64,000 bases of DNA. Origin: Alistipes senegalensis (lineage in GTDB: Bacteria; Bacteroidota; Bacteroidia; Bacteroidales; Rikenellaceae). Location of the stretch: NCBI GenBank assembly GCA_023665825.1, contig JAMPDE010000002.1:621834-685833 (forward strand), read 5' to 3'. Position 1 is the stretch's first letter, and each line of letters starts with the position of its first letter. Positions 7,243-16,392 of this stretch are shown here, piece by piece. Made by a program: the position numbers and the translations under genes. A model generated the notes under the pieces. That model was given only the letters and a program-made list of their open reading frames with translations. It made no database searches and was not told where the DNA came from.

Positions 7243-8217
7243 TTACAAGCCCCACGACGAGGCATCTTTCTGTTGTTTCACCGATTCCGGCAGAGTCGGG
7301 AAGAAAGTAAAACCGGTCGATGCTTCGATTTCGGCCACGCTTCGCACCCACTCTTTCAATTCGCCCTGCGAACCGACGTTCGCGACCCAAAAACCGATGG
7401 ACTGCAACTGCGCGGGGTCGAAACTACCCAACCGGTCGCCCTCCTGCCGGATATCACCAACCACCGTGCGTGCCACAACTTTGAAATAATAATCGGGAAC
7501 GGCACAAACATTTCCATGTTTATCGGTCGTCTCCACACCGTCTGGACACCAGTAAGCACCGGTCACGACATAGAGCGTATCGGCGCAAACCCACCCCCGC
7601 ACTTTCGATTCCAAACGCGCCCAGCTGCGCTGGTTCAGCACGCTCGCCTGCGGCGTGGAATTGGAGGCATAAAATGTCTGATAACACATGCCGCCCGGCG
7701 AGAGGTCGGCGTTCCGGTCGGCATTGGGAATCTGATGCCCGCGATCGTACCCGCCGACATAACTTCCGTGCGAAAGGTCGGCCTGCCACGAAGACGAAAA
7801 GGCCGGATCATAGGCCCAAGGGTCGCGCTTGGGCCGTCCCGTACGAAGATAAGTTTCATGCAGCGGGTAAGCCACCCACCACGCACCGCGTTTCGTGCGG
7901 TCAAAACACATCGTGTAATTCCGACCGTTGAAATCGCAACTGTCCCGCTGGTTCCGCACCGTGCAATAGTGCGTTACATAGGTGTAATGCTCGTTTTCGA
8001 TATGCAAGGGCAATTCGGGCCAAGCCTCGCTGTGCGAATCGAGTTGCGCTTCGGTATCGCTCCGCCCCGATTGAACTGCGGGCGGATTTTCCGTACTTCC
8101 TCCGCTCTTGCCGCTACCACTATCGCCGCCATTGCTGCCGGCGGCAGCCAAGCAAGTAGTCAGCCCCACGACGATGGGCAGATGTTGCAACCACAGCGGA
8201 ATAAACAGAGAGTACAT
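7243..8217 (-). CDS. Secreted DNA/RNA non-specific endonuclease (NUC1 family)
   Basis: 324 residues. An N-terminal hydrophobic segment (about residues 3-25) indicates export; a Cys at LTTC is a poor lipobox, so lipidation is uncertain. A Gly/Ser-rich linker precedes the catalytic domain (about 80-310). The DRGHQIPNADR motif (near 156) is the beta-beta-alpha-metal active site, where His is the general base and a downstream Asn (YASNSTPQ) binds the metal. It should cleave nucleic acids outside the cytoplasm. It follows the BACON lipoprotein by 19 bp, suggesting a surface pair for acquiring or clearing extracellular DNA. Confidence 0.88.
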   Translation of the reverse strand: MYSLFIPLWLQHLPIVVGLTTCLAAAGSNGGDSGSGKSGGSTENPPAVQSGRSDTEAQLDSHSEAWPELPLHIENEHYTYVTHYCTVRNQRDSCDFNGRNYTMCFDRTKRGAWWVAYPLHETYLRTGRPKRDPWAYDPAFSSSWQADLSHGSYVGGYDRGHQIPNADRNADLSPGGMCYQTFYASNSTPQASVLNQRSWARLESKVRGWVCADTLYVVTGAYWCPDGVETTDKHGNVCAVPDYYFKVVARTVVGDIRQEGDRLGSFDPAQLQSIGFWVANVGSQGELKEWVRSVAEIEASTGFTFFPTLPESVKQQKDASSWGL

Positions 8218-8236
8218 TTTGCAGGGTGTTTTAAGG

Positions 8237-9760
8237 TCAGTTGCCGGAGTACCCCGACCACGCTATCTGAAATATCGTCGTATACTCTGCCCCATTGGAA
8301 GAAGGGTTGTTCCGAATCACGATTCGGAAATCGCCTGCAAACTGCACATTCGCAGAGAAAACGTTCGATTCGTATTGTTTTACGGCCTTTCTCACTTGCC
8401 ACGATTTCACGACCGTTCCATTTCGGACGATTTCAACCATGAAATCGACGCTCTTATTCGGTTCGGTAACGCCGTAGCGGAACGTCAGATTGCCGCAACC
8501 GCCGTGCAATTCGGGCGATTCGATGCGGCCTGCCTTCGCAGGATCATTGTGCATGGCCAGCCCCCTGACATTGGAATCGCCCCCAAGCAACGAACGGAAA
8601 AAGGGAGCCGTATCATTCCCATTGTCACCGGAATAGACTGCACAATAAGAACCTGTCCAGCCGGATTGGGTAGTCTTTTTGTCTAACTGCACACTGGGCG
8701 CAAGCATCGAAAAATCATCGTGTCCGCCACCCTGCGGGAGCTCCGGTTCGCCGTTTTCCTCGCCGGAGCCGCCACCTGAATTGTCGCCGGAACCGCTACC
8801 GGAATTATCGCCCGAATCGCCACCAGTGCCACTGCTGCCGGAATCACCGTTATCCGGCACCGATTCGCGTTTCGATTGCAGCAACGACACGGTCGTACTG
8901 TTGCCGCCTGCGACCGAAATTTCGAGCGTCGCCCGATAATCGGCATCTGTTTCATTCGGCCCGATAGTCTCGACGAATACCTTCAAACCGTTTGCGGAAG
9001 CCTTGAAGCGGTCGGCATCGACACCGGAAATTTTCGGCTCCGATAATACATAACTATCGAAATCTTTCACCGTTACGAAGACCTCTCGGGACACACCCGA
9101 CTCAGTGGCAGCCCATACCAGCGCTGTCGGATTCACCGATTCGATTTTCGGAATCGCGGGCGTCACAGGCGGAATTTCGGGATCCTTGCCCGGATTGTCG
9201 GGGTTATCTGGATCCGACGGGTCGGTATTATCACCCGGATCGGACGGCCCCGAAGGGTCGCTGTCGGGATTCTTATCGGGATTGTCCGGTGTATCCGGGT
9301 CGGTCGGGTTGTCTGGATTCGACGGGCCGGCCGGTTTTTCGCCCTGTTGAATAACCACAGAACGTGTTATGATAGGCTTTCCGTCCGCAGCAATCGCAGA
9401 AAACATCAACTCGGCCACACGATAATGCGGGTCGATGTCGAGCTGGAAAGAAACGGAAGCATCGCAGCTGCCGGAAGTAGCCGAAGCCTCGAACCAATCC
9501 GCCGGTTCCGGCACGGACAACGACCAAGCGCAATTCGTTTTAACGGTAAATGCACCTGCATCCAACGGATTACCCGAAAGGTCGTAGAACAACGTATCGG
9601 GCGATACGGTCAAGAAAGGGGCCGATTGTTCCGGCTCCGGTTCGGGCAAAGGTTCAGGGTTGACCGACGGGATCGCACTGTCGTCCGCACAAGCGCAACA
9701 CAACAACAAAACAGATAACACCGCAACCGAGAACAGTCGCCGCAATCGTCTTTTTCGCAT
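8237..9760 (-). CDS. BACON-domain lipoprotein with low-complexity linkers
   Basis: 507 residues. A lipoprotein signal peptide ends at LLLCCAC. A BACON-type beta domain spans about 48-143 (LTVSPDTLFYDLSGNP...CAWSLSVPEPADWF). An acidic Pro/Asp/Asn linker (about 144-200) leads to a second immunoglobulin-like domain (about 205-296). A Gly/Ser/Asp linker (about 297-345) leads to a C-terminal beta domain (about 350-507) of unrecognised family with YCAVYSGDNGNDTAPFF and GGCGNLTFRYGV. BACON domains are often associated with carbohydrate or mucin binding. The nuclease gene follows at 19 bp. The linker DNA (about 9170-9330) is internally repetitive and could vary in length. Confidence 0.8.
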   Translation of the reverse strand: MRKRRLRRLFSVAVLSVLLLCCACADDSAIPSVNPEPLPEPEPEQSAPFLTVSPDTLFYDLSGNPLDAGAFTVKTNCAWSLSVPEPADWFEASATSGSCDASVSFQLDIDPHYRVAELMFSAIAADGKPIITRSVVIQQGEKPAGPSNPDNPTDPDTPDNPDKNPDSDPSGPSDPGDNTDPSDPDNPDNPGKDPEIPPVTPAIPKIESVNPTALVWAATESGVSREVFVTVKDFDSYVLSEPKISGVDADRFKASANGLKVFVETIGPNETDADYRATLEISVAGGNSTTVSLLQSKRESVPDNGDSGSSGTGGDSGDNSGSGSGDNSGGGSGEENGEPELPQGGGHDDFSMLAPSVQLDKKTTQSGWTGSYCAVYSGDNGNDTAPFFRSLLGGDSNVRGLAMHNDPAKAGRIESPELHGGCGNLTFRYGVTEPNKSVDFMVEIVRNGTVVKSWQVRKAVKQYESNVFSANVQFAGDFRIVIRNNPSSNGAEYTTIFQIAWSGYSGN

Positions 9761-9808
9761 GTCGAAAGGTCACTTCAATTCATTCAAGTCATCCAAGTCG
9801 TCCGCATT

Positions 9809-10273
9809 TCACCGGATTCGGTCGGCATCGCGCACCAGCAGCTCGTCGCGGAAAATCGCCTTTGCCGCCAAAACGACGAACAGCAGGCTGACGATCGGCA
9901 GAGCAATCGCAGGCTTGAACCCCTGCGTATGGAAAGCCAGCTCGGCAAAAGCCCGACGCCCCAAATAATAGTATGCGCCCTCCATCGCCAACACGCCCAG
10001 CAACAACACCATTTCGACGCAGCACAAACGGATTTGCAACAACCGGCGACGGTACAAAAAAACCGTAATCACTGGAAGCAACAAAGCTGCCGCCAACAGA
10101 ATCCCCAAATAGAGGGTCGAATGCAGCGTTTCGCCATCGACCGTCGCGAGTGCGAAAGCGCGCAACTCGAATTCGCCGGCTTCGCCTGCAAACCAAGCCA
10201 ACGGCACGAAGAACATGACAGCCGACAAGGCTGCAACCACCAGCAAATAAAGCGTTTGAATGCGTTGTATCAT
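9809..10273 (-). CDS. DUF4293 membrane protein
   Basis: 154 residues with four hydrophobic spans. The start MIQRIQTLYLLVVA and the spacing of helices match the Bacteroidota DUF4293 family of unknown function. It lies 2 bp after the glycosyltransferase stop and is the last gene of the long minus-strand envelope cluster. Confidence 0.82.
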   Translation of the reverse strand: MIQRIQTLYLLVVAALSAVMFFVPLAWFAGEAGEFELRAFALATVDGETLHSTLYLGILLAAALLLPVITVFLYRRRLLQIRLCCVEMVLLLGVLAMEGAYYYLGRRAFAELAFHTQGFKPAIALPIVSLLFVVLAAKAIFRDELLVRDADRIR

Positions 10274-10275
10274 CT

Positions 10276-11247
10276 TTACAGTTCTTTATCGATCAGATAA
10301 TGATTCCGTTCCGTCGCATTGCGGTTGATGAGTTCGCCCAAAAAACCGGCCAAAAAGAGCTGCACCCCCAGCACGGCCGCCACCAGCGCCAAATAGAAAA
10401 GCGGTTGTTCGGTCACGGCACGCAACGGCAGGTCGTGCAACTGTTTCCAAAGTTTCGCGGCGATGATCCACACGGCCGTCCCCCCGCCGAAAAGAAACAT
10501 CAACGTTCCCAAACCGCCGAAAAAATACATCGGCGACCGTCCGAAACGGGACATGAACAAAACCGAAATCAAGTCCAGATACCCTTTGAGCATCCGTTCG
10601 AGCCCGAATTTGGAATGCCCGTACTTGCGGGCGCGGTGTTCGACCACTTTTTCGCCGATGCGCCGGAAACCCGCATTGCGCACCAGAATCGGAATGAAAC
10701 GGTGCATCTCGCCATAAACTTCGATAGCTTTCACCACCTTGCGGCGATAGGCTTTCAGTCCGCAGTTGAAATCGTGCAACCGGATGCCCGATGCGCGACG
10801 AGCCGTCCAATTGAAAAATTTACTCGGCCACCGTTTGCCGATGGGGTCGTAACGCTTCTTTTTCCAGCCGGACACCATGTCATAACCCTCTTCGAGAATC
10901 ATGCGGCGCAATTCGGGAATCTCTTCGGGCGAATCCTGCAAATCGGCATCCATCGTCACGACGACCTCACCCTGCGCCGCCTCGAAGCCGCAATAAAGTG
11001 CGGCCGATTTGCCGTAATTGCGGCCGAACCCGATGCCCCGAACCGCCGGAAACTGCTGTTTCAACCGCTCGATTGCGCCCCACGAACCGTCGTCGGAACC
11101 GTCGTCGATAAAAATCACTTCATACGACAACTCATGCGCGGACATCACCCGGTCGATCCATGCAACGAGTTCCGGCAGGGATTCCTCCTCGTCGTAAACC
11201 GGCACGACGACCGAAACGTCTACTTGCGAATCCTTCATCGGAATCAT
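10276..11247 (-). CDS. Family 2 glycosyltransferase, DPM1/GtrB-like
   Basis: 323 residues. The N-terminal GT-A domain (about 10-230) has VVVPVYDEEESLPEL, the nucleotide-sugar DDGSDDGSW motif, and TMDADLQDSPEEIP, which holds the metal-binding DxD-like site. Two C-terminal membrane helices (about 240-310) anchor it. Such enzymes move a sugar from a nucleotide donor to a polyprenyl phosphate or lipid on the cytoplasmic face of the inner membrane. It overlaps the DUF4199 gene by 4 bp. The acceptor cannot be read from sequence. Confidence 0.9.
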   Translation of the reverse strand: MIPMKDSQVDVSVVVPVYDEEESLPELVAWIDRVMSAHELSYEVIFIDDGSDDGSWGAIERLKQQFPAVRGIGFGRNYGKSAALYCGFEAAQGEVVVTMDADLQDSPEEIPELRRMILEEGYDMVSGWKKKRYDPIGKRWPSKFFNWTARRASGIRLHDFNCGLKAYRRKVVKAIEVYGEMHRFIPILVRNAGFRRIGEKVVEHRARKYGHSKFGLERMLKGYLDLISVLFMSRFGRSPMYFFGGLGTLMFLFGGGTAVWIIAAKLWKQLHDLPLRAVTEQPLFYLALVAAVLGVQLFLAGFLGELINRNATERNHYLIDKEL

Positions 11248-11834
11248 TCGGCCGAACCGTCATTCGTTTCATCGAACGGACGGGGAGCCCGCGAAGCAAC
11301 GGCCGCGATAATCAGTCCGAAGACGATACCGAAAAGCAGCGTGGAGAAAAATCCGCCCCAAACGCTCTGCAAAACCGAAGGCACGGGAGCCGTCCGCATC
11401 TGCGCGAAAGACTGCGCCAACAAACCCTCCATCGAAGCAGGCATCTGCGAACCGCTTTTGGACATCAACTCGGTCATGGCCTCGATCGTCCGTTCGACAT
11501 AGTTGGCATAGCCGACGATCAGATGCAGGTAAACCGCCTGCACCACGCCGACAATCACACCGGCAAAGGCCGAAGCCGCCAGCACGCAACCGTACCCCTG
11601 TCCGAACGTGAAACCCTCTTCGATACGGTACGCCGCCGAACATTTGCGCGTAAACCGCAGCAAAAGCCAAAAATGCAAGCCGACGACGGCGACCCACTCG
11701 AGTATCATCAGGTAGTAGAGCCCCATCCGGCCCGAAGTCGTCATCAGGTTCTCCAACACGAACGAAACCGCAAGCAACGCGCCCAATACCGCACCGCATT
11801 TGGCCGCTTCGTTCCAAAAAATTTTACGTTCCAT
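11244..11834 (-). CDS. DUF4199 membrane protein
   Basis: 196 residues with four hydrophobic spans (near 13-30, 38-60, 75-98 and 150-172) and the WNEAAKCGAVLG start typical of DUF4199. Function unknown. In Bacteroidota it is commonly found directly before a DPM1-like glycosyltransferase, as here, where the two genes overlap by 4 bp; this suggests a shared envelope role. Confidence 0.85.
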   Translation of the reverse strand: MERKIFWNEAAKCGAVLGALLAVSFVLENLMTTSGRMGLYYLMILEWVAVVGLHFWLLLRFTRKCSAAYRIEEGFTFGQGYGCVLAASAFAGVIVGVVQAVYLHLIVGYANYVERTIEAMTELMSKSGSQMPASMEGLLAQSFAQMRTAPVPSVLQSVWGGFFSTLLFGIVFGLIIAAVASRAPRPFDETNDGSAE

Positions 11835-11849
11835 AACTTTATGATTGTT

Positions 11850-12440
11850 TTATCGCAATTCCCCTTTCCCTTGTCGGATTATCGCCGGTTCGTCCGCCGT
11901 CAGATCGACCACCGTCGTGGGCACCGTTTCGCCGATGCCGCCGTCGACGACCAAAGCCGCCGCATGGCCGTAACGCTCCTCGATCAATTCGGGGTCGGTC
12001 GTATACTCCGTTTCTTCGTCCTTGGCCGAAACGGTCAGCATCGGACACCCCAACGCCGCGACGATCGCCCGCGCAATCGCATTCGCAGGAATGCGGATAC
12101 CGATTGTCCGACGTTTTTCCAACGCTTTGTCGGGGACACGCGACGATGCCGGAAGCACGAAAGTGAACGGACCCGGCAGGTTGCGTTTCAGGATGCGGAA
12201 AGCCGCATTGTCCACCCGACAATACTCCGCCGCCTGCGCGATGCTCTCGAAAACCACCGTCAATTCGCCCTCGCCCTTGATTCGCCGCAAGCGTTCGATG
12301 GCACGCGGCGCCCGCAACGAGCACCCTACAGCGTAGACGCTGTCGGTCGGATAGACGATCAGCTCGTCCCGCTCCAACGCCCCGACGATCCGTTGCAGGA
12401 TTCGTTCCGAAGGATTTTCACCGTACAACTTCACAAGCAT
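11850..12440 (-). CDS. tsaC: L-threonylcarbamoyladenylate synthase (YrdC/Sua5 family)
   Basis: 196 residues, the length of TsaC without the extra Sua5 domain. The motif YPTDSVYAVGCSLRAPRAIERLRRIKG contains the conserved KRxx-like nucleotide-binding region, and later strands (TVSAKDEETEY, TVVDLTADEPAIIRQGKGE) are family-typical. It makes threonylcarbamoyl-AMP from Thr, bicarbonate and ATP, the first step of tRNA t6A37 synthesis. tsaD, which transfers the group to tRNA, is in the same window at 21866. It sits between mltG (18 bp) and DUF4199 (15 bp) in the cluster. Confidence 0.92.
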   Translation of the reverse strand: MLVKLYGENPSERILQRIVGALERDELIVYPTDSVYAVGCSLRAPRAIERLRRIKGEGELTVVFESIAQAAEYCRVDNAAFRILKRNLPGPFTFVLPASSRVPDKALEKRRTIGIRIPANAIARAIVAALGCPMLTVSAKDEETEYTTDPELIEERYGHAAALVVDGGIGETVPTTVVDLTADEPAIIRQGKGELR

Positions 12441-12458
12441 GGGTCAAAGATACGGATT

Positions 12459-13472
12459 TTATTTGATTTTCCGTTTGTTCAGTTCCGCGCTGTACGCCCG
12501 TGCATTGGCGTTGTGTTCGCGCAGCGTGCGGGCGAAATTGTGGTATCCGTCGAACGTCGGCCGGGCGCAAAAGAAGATATAATCGTGCTGCTCGAAACGG
12601 AGCACCGCTTCGATAGCGCTCTTGCTCGGCATGCAGATCGGCGACGGCGGAAGCCCCCGATGAATATAGGTATTGTAGGGCGACGGGTATTTCAGATGAC
12701 GGTAAAGGATGCGGCGCAACCCGAAATCCTGCAAGGCATACTTGACCGTCGGGTCGGCCTGCAACGGAATCCGCTTGCGCAACCGGTTGACATACACCCC
12801 CGCGATACGGGGCATTTCGTCGGTTTTGCGGGTTTCCTCGTAGACGATGGAAGCCAGCGTCATCACTTCCACGCGGCTCAATTTCGCACGCTTGCGCAGA
12901 CTGTCACGCTCCGGCGTCCAGAACCGGTCGTACTCGCGCCGCATCCGCCGCACGAAATTCTCGGGGCTCACCGTCCAATAGAATTCGTAAGTATCGGGAA
13001 TGAACATCGAAAAAAACGTCAGGCTGTCGAACTGCACCGAAGCCGCTACCTCCTTGTTCGTGAGCGTTTCAATCCACGACACGGAATCCGCGTCCAACTG
13101 CCGCGCCAGTTTGCCGGCCAACTGCGCCGGAGTGCGCACGTTGTTGACCGTCACCCGCACCGGAGTCTGTTCGCCCAATTTGAGCATCCGCACGACCTCT
13201 TTGACCGACATGCCGGGCAGCAGCCGGTAGTGTCCGGGCTGGAAACGGTTCGCGAGATTCAACCGCTTGGCGTAAACCCGGAAGGCCCACCGATGACGCA
13301 GCGACGGCATCAGCGAATCCGTAAGCGCGGCATAATCGGCCCGTCGGCTGACATACAAATCGCGTTCGGCGCGCACGGCGTTGCCGTGAAACTGCCAAAG
13401 AAAATAGAGCCAGCCGATGATGCCGACCCCGATTCCGATCAGAAAAATACGAAAAATGAGCTTTTTATCCAT
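12459..13472 (-). CDS. mltG: Endolytic murein transglycosylase MltG
   Basis: 337 residues with an N-terminal membrane anchor (about 6-26) and a YceG-like periplasmic domain. The catalytic region LASIVYEETRKTDEMPRIAGVYVNRLRKRIPLQADPTV carries the conserved Glu, and YNTYIHRGLPPSPICMPS is the second signature. MltG cleaves nascent glycan strands and is thought to set their length. It follows the amidohydrolase by 6 bp. Confidence 0.93.
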   Translation of the reverse strand: MDKKLIFRIFLIGIGVGIIGWLYFLWQFHGNAVRAERDLYVSRRADYAALTDSLMPSLRHRWAFRVYAKRLNLANRFQPGHYRLLPGMSVKEVVRMLKLGEQTPVRVTVNNVRTPAQLAGKLARQLDADSVSWIETLTNKEVAASVQFDSLTFFSMFIPDTYEFYWTVSPENFVRRMRREYDRFWTPERDSLRKRAKLSRVEVMTLASIVYEETRKTDEMPRIAGVYVNRLRKRIPLQADPTVKYALQDFGLRRILYRHLKYPSPYNTYIHRGLPPSPICMPSKSAIEAVLRFEQHDYIFFCARPTFDGYHNFARTLREHNANARAYSAELNKRKIK

Positions 13473-13478
13473 GTTTCC

Positions 13479-14789
13479 TTATCGTTTGCAATTCACCAGA
13501 ATGCGCGAAACCGAATCCGAAACGCGCCGGTAAAGTTCCGGCAGGTCGACCCCGCGTATCCGACGGTTTTCGACCACCGGTTCGCCGTCCACGACGACCG
13601 TTTCGACATCCGACGCTTTCGCGCAATAGACCACGTTCGACACGACATCGTGCACGGGCTGCAAATGGGGTTTTTGCAGGTCGATGACCACGACATCGGC
13701 CAACGCACCCTTGCGCAGGACGCCCAGTTCGCCGTCGGCATACCCCATCGCACGGGCCCCGTTTACCGTAACCAGCTTCAAGGCTTCGTAGGCGGGCAGG
13801 GCCGTCGGGTCGCCCGTCGCCGATTTCTGCAAGAAAGTCGCCGTACGCAACTCCTCGAACATATCCAGATCGTTGTTCGAGCAGGTGCCGTCAGTGCCCA
13901 CCGTCATGTGCACACCGGACTGCATCATCCGCCAGACGGGCGCGACACCGGAAGACAACTTCATGTTGCTCTGCGGATTATGCGACACGACTACCCCGCG
14001 TTCGGCCAGCAACGCGATGTCTTCGTCATCGACGTGCACGCAATGCGCGGCAATCGTCCGGTCGTCGAGAATCCCCAGCGCATCGAGGTGCCGGACGGGC
14101 GTTTTTCCGTAACGTTCGGCCATGATGCGCATTTCATCCTGCGTTTCGGCGACGTGAGTCATGAACAACAAACCGTTCCGGCGGCAGAACTCCTTGCCCC
14201 GCACCAGATTTTCGGGCGAGCATGTATATCCCGAATGGGGAGCGACCGCTACGGAAATGCGGCTGCAACCGGCGGCATTCGCCATTGCCCGCTCCGCTTG
14301 GCCCAACGTCGCATCGACACTGTCGTCGAAATACGAACACCCCAACACCACCCGGATACCGAGCCGCCGCGCCACTTCGACGCCGCGATCCTCGTGGAAA
14401 TACATGTCCACGAACGACGTGACCCCGCCGAGCAGCAACTCGACAATGCCGAGTGTCATGCCGACCGCAATGTCGTCCGGCGTCTGGCACTTCTCGAACG
14501 GCCAGATATAACCGTTCAGCCACTCCATCAAAGCGATGTCGTCGGCATAACTGCGTTGGAGCGTCATGCCGGCATGGCAATGGGTGTCGATCAATCCGGG
14601 CATCACCAGCTTGCCGCGACAATCCACGATCCGCGCATTCGGATGCGCGGCCAAGAACGATTCCTTGTCGGCTGCCGAAGCACTCACCAGTTCGATGCGG
14701 TTGCCCGAAATTCCCAGATTCCCCGTAAAAGTACGGGGGCAGGTATCGGTCATGGGCAGCAGCAGAGCATCCGTAAAAAGCAATTCCAT
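13479..14789 (-). CDS. mtaD: MTA/SAH deaminase-type amidohydrolase
   Basis: 436 residues in an amidohydrolase TIM barrel. The metal ligands are visible: DTHCH (HxH, about 69-71), the barrel His in MTHVAETQDE, the His in AHCVHVDDED and the Asp in GTDGTCSNNDLDMFEEL. TLQRSYADDIALMEWLNGYIWPFE is characteristic of 5-methylthioadenosine/S-adenosylhomocysteine deaminases, which convert these adenosyl compounds to inosyl forms. Related deaminases with other substrates cannot be excluded. I chose the ATG at 14789; a longer frame upstream overlaps the DUF1573 gene and is not conserved. Confidence 0.85.
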   Translation of the reverse strand: MELLFTDALLLPMTDTCPRTFTGNLGISGNRIELVSASAADKESFLAAHPNARIVDCRGKLVMPGLIDTHCHAGMTLQRSYADDIALMEWLNGYIWPFEKCQTPDDIAVGMTLGIVELLLGGVTSFVDMYFHEDRGVEVARRLGIRVVLGCSYFDDSVDATLGQAERAMANAAGCSRISVAVAPHSGYTCSPENLVRGKEFCRRNGLLFMTHVAETQDEMRIMAERYGKTPVRHLDALGILDDRTIAAHCVHVDDEDIALLAERGVVVSHNPQSNMKLSSGVAPVWRMMQSGVHMTVGTDGTCSNNDLDMFEELRTATFLQKSATGDPTALPAYEALKLVTVNGARAMGYADGELGVLRKGALADVVVIDLQKPHLQPVHDVVSNVVYCAKASDVETVVVDGEPVVENRRIRGVDLPELYRRVSDSVSRILVNCKR

Positions 14790-14797
14790 AAGAGCAG

Positions 14798-15265
14798 TTA
14801 TTTGATTTTCAAACGGGTCTTCCCGACCTTGACTTTCCGCACGGGAACCTCCTCGTCGAACGAGTTGCCGCGTACGGTGATATGCCGGTCGCCCGCAACG
14901 GCATTGGAGCCGATACGGACAATCCTGCTGAACGCGCCCGCTTCGCTTTTGAGCGGCTGGTAGACGATGCGTATCACGCCGCTCGCACCGGGAGCCACTG
15001 GCCGCCGCGAACACGACGCTTTAAGGCACGAACTCGAAGTAATCAACCGCATGACCACCAACGGCACGTCGCCCGTATTGGTGAATGCGATTTCGCAACT
15101 CAAATCGTCGCCCCGACGCGGCACATCGCCGAAATCGTGCACCGTTTCGGCCAAACGCAACTCGGCCCCGCGAGCAACCGTCGTATCCGCCTGCGGATTT
15201 CGGGCGGCGACCGTTCCGGCCGTCAGCAGAAGGGCTCCGAACGTCAATATCAACTGTTTCATCAT
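14798..15265 (-). CDS. DUF1573 exported protein
   Basis: 155 residues. A signal peptide (about 1-21, ending AARN) has no lipobox, unlike the copy at 5181. One DUF1573 domain follows: LAETVHDFGDVPRRGDDLSCEIAFTNTG, then a CSRRPVAPGASGVIRIVYQPLKSEAG strand. The usual SCGC motif is replaced by SSCLKASC, so the Cys pattern differs. Periplasmic, function unknown. It lies 15 bp after tonB and 8 bp before the deaminase. Confidence 0.85.
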   Translation of the reverse strand: MMKQLILTFGALLLTAGTVAARNPQADTTVARGAELRLAETVHDFGDVPRRGDDLSCEIAFTNTGDVPLVVMRLITSSSCLKASCSRRPVAPGASGVIRIVYQPLKSEAGAFSRIVRIGSNAVAGDRHITVRGNSFDEEVPVRKVKVGKTRLKIK

Positions 15266-15280
15266 TCCGTTCCTTCGCGC

Positions 15281-15967
15281 TTATTTCATTCGGAAAATAT
15301 AGGTAATCGTTCCGCCCTGCACGGCCGCCGCGCTTTCGCTGAACCGAGCCTTGCGGGCAGCTTCAAGGGCCGCTTCGATCAACCGTTTGTCGTTGGTCGT
15401 CGAACCTTTCGGCTCGAAGGCCGCACTTTCGACCTCACCCGCAGGCCCCACCGTCACCAGCACGACCACTTTGCCGCTCGCATTGCCGGGATAGGCCGGA
15501 CGCGGCAGGTCGCCGACCAGCCCGCGCCCCTGCAACCCTCGATCGAGCTGATCCATGCCCTCGACCTCGCGCCCCGAACCCTTGCCCGACGCCTTTTCTT
15601 CACCCTCTTTCGCACGGGAATTGCCTGCGTTTTCCGGTTCGTCGACACCTCCCTTGTTCATGTGGAAAAGCGCTTTGGGATTGGGCGTACGGGTCGTCTC
15701 GTCCGGCCCTTCGGTCCGCTCGATCCGGTCTTGCAGTGCCGGCTGTTCGTGCACGCGCGTCTGGGCGATTCGCTCGTCGGCCGGTTTGGGTGATTCGGGA
15801 ATCAGTTCAAGCAATTCGATTTCGATCGTGTCGCCCGGTTTCTCGACGATGCGGGTGAAGTCGAACGACACAAATACGAATGCGACGGCGAGCAGCGACG
15901 CATAGAGCATCAATGCCGCTATCGCCCACAGACGGGGTTTCCGGTCGTTCGGGTCGTAATAATACAT
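15281..15967 (-). CDS. TonB-family energy transducer
   Basis: 228 residues: an N-terminal membrane helix (about 13-36), a Pro/Glu/Lys-rich periplasmic spacer (about 50-150) and a C-terminal TonB-like domain (about 155-228; GKVVVLVTVGPAGEVESAAFEPKGST...LIEAALEAARKARFS). With the ExbB- and ExbD-like genes just upstream it should couple the proton motive force to outer-membrane transport or, if it is TolA-like, to envelope constriction. The spacer is short for a TonB that must reach an outer-membrane receptor. Confidence 0.85.
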   Translation of the reverse strand: MYYYDPNDRKPRLWAIAALMLYASLLAVAFVFVSFDFTRIVEKPGDTIEIELLELIPESPKPADERIAQTRVHEQPALQDRIERTEGPDETTRTPNPKALFHMNKGGVDEPENAGNSRAKEGEEKASGKGSGREVEGMDQLDRGLQGRGLVGDLPRPAYPGNASGKVVVLVTVGPAGEVESAAFEPKGSTTNDKRLIEAALEAARKARFSESAAAVQGGTITYIFRMK

Positions 15968-15980
15968 TCTGCCAACAGGT

Positions 15981-16385
15981 CTATTCGGGGCGTGTCGCCG
16001 CGTTGAGTTTGTAACCGTTGCGTTTGGCGATGTTCATCACCTTGACCACCTCGTCCCACACCACCGTCTTGTCCGCATGGAGCGAGACGGTCGGTTCGGT
16101 CTGCCCGTCGAGCCGTGCTTTGAGCGCGCGCTCGACCCCGTCGAGCGACCCGACCTCCTGCAACTCGACATAATAACGGTAATTCCCACCTTCATTCTGA
16201 ATGGAAACGGTCGTCATCGCCTTGTCTTTGAGCTGGTTGGAACTCTTGGGCAACATCAGTTTCAAGGCGTTGGGGTTGATGAGCGTCGTTGCGATCAACA
16301 GAAAGAGCAACAACAGGAACATCAAGTCGGTCATGGAAGACGCCGAAAAACTCTTGTCGACTTTCGAGCCGTGTTTGATTGCCAT
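15981..16385 (-). CDS. exbD: ExbD/TolR-family protein
   Basis: 134 residues. One membrane helix (about 18-37) contains the conserved proton-relay Asp in SMTDLMFLLLLFLL, followed by a periplasmic domain with the VSLHADKTVVWDEVVKVMNIAKRNGYKLN pattern. Partner of the ExbB-like channel 7 bp upstream and the TonB-like protein 13 bp downstream. Confidence 0.92.
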   Translation of the reverse strand: MAIKHGSKVDKSFSASSMTDLMFLLLLFLLIATTLINPNALKLMLPKSSNQLKDKAMTTVSIQNEGGNYRYYVELQEVGSLDGVERALKARLDGQTEPTVSLHADKTVVWDEVVKVMNIAKRNGYKLNAATRPE

Positions 16386-16392
16386 AATCTCG

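Noticed and set aside
11160-14963. Plus-strand ORF of 1267 codons
   Set aside because: It is antisense to GT2, DUF4199, tsaC, mltG and mtaD. The protein is rich in Arg, His and Gln with no domain, the usual shadow of GC-rich genes.
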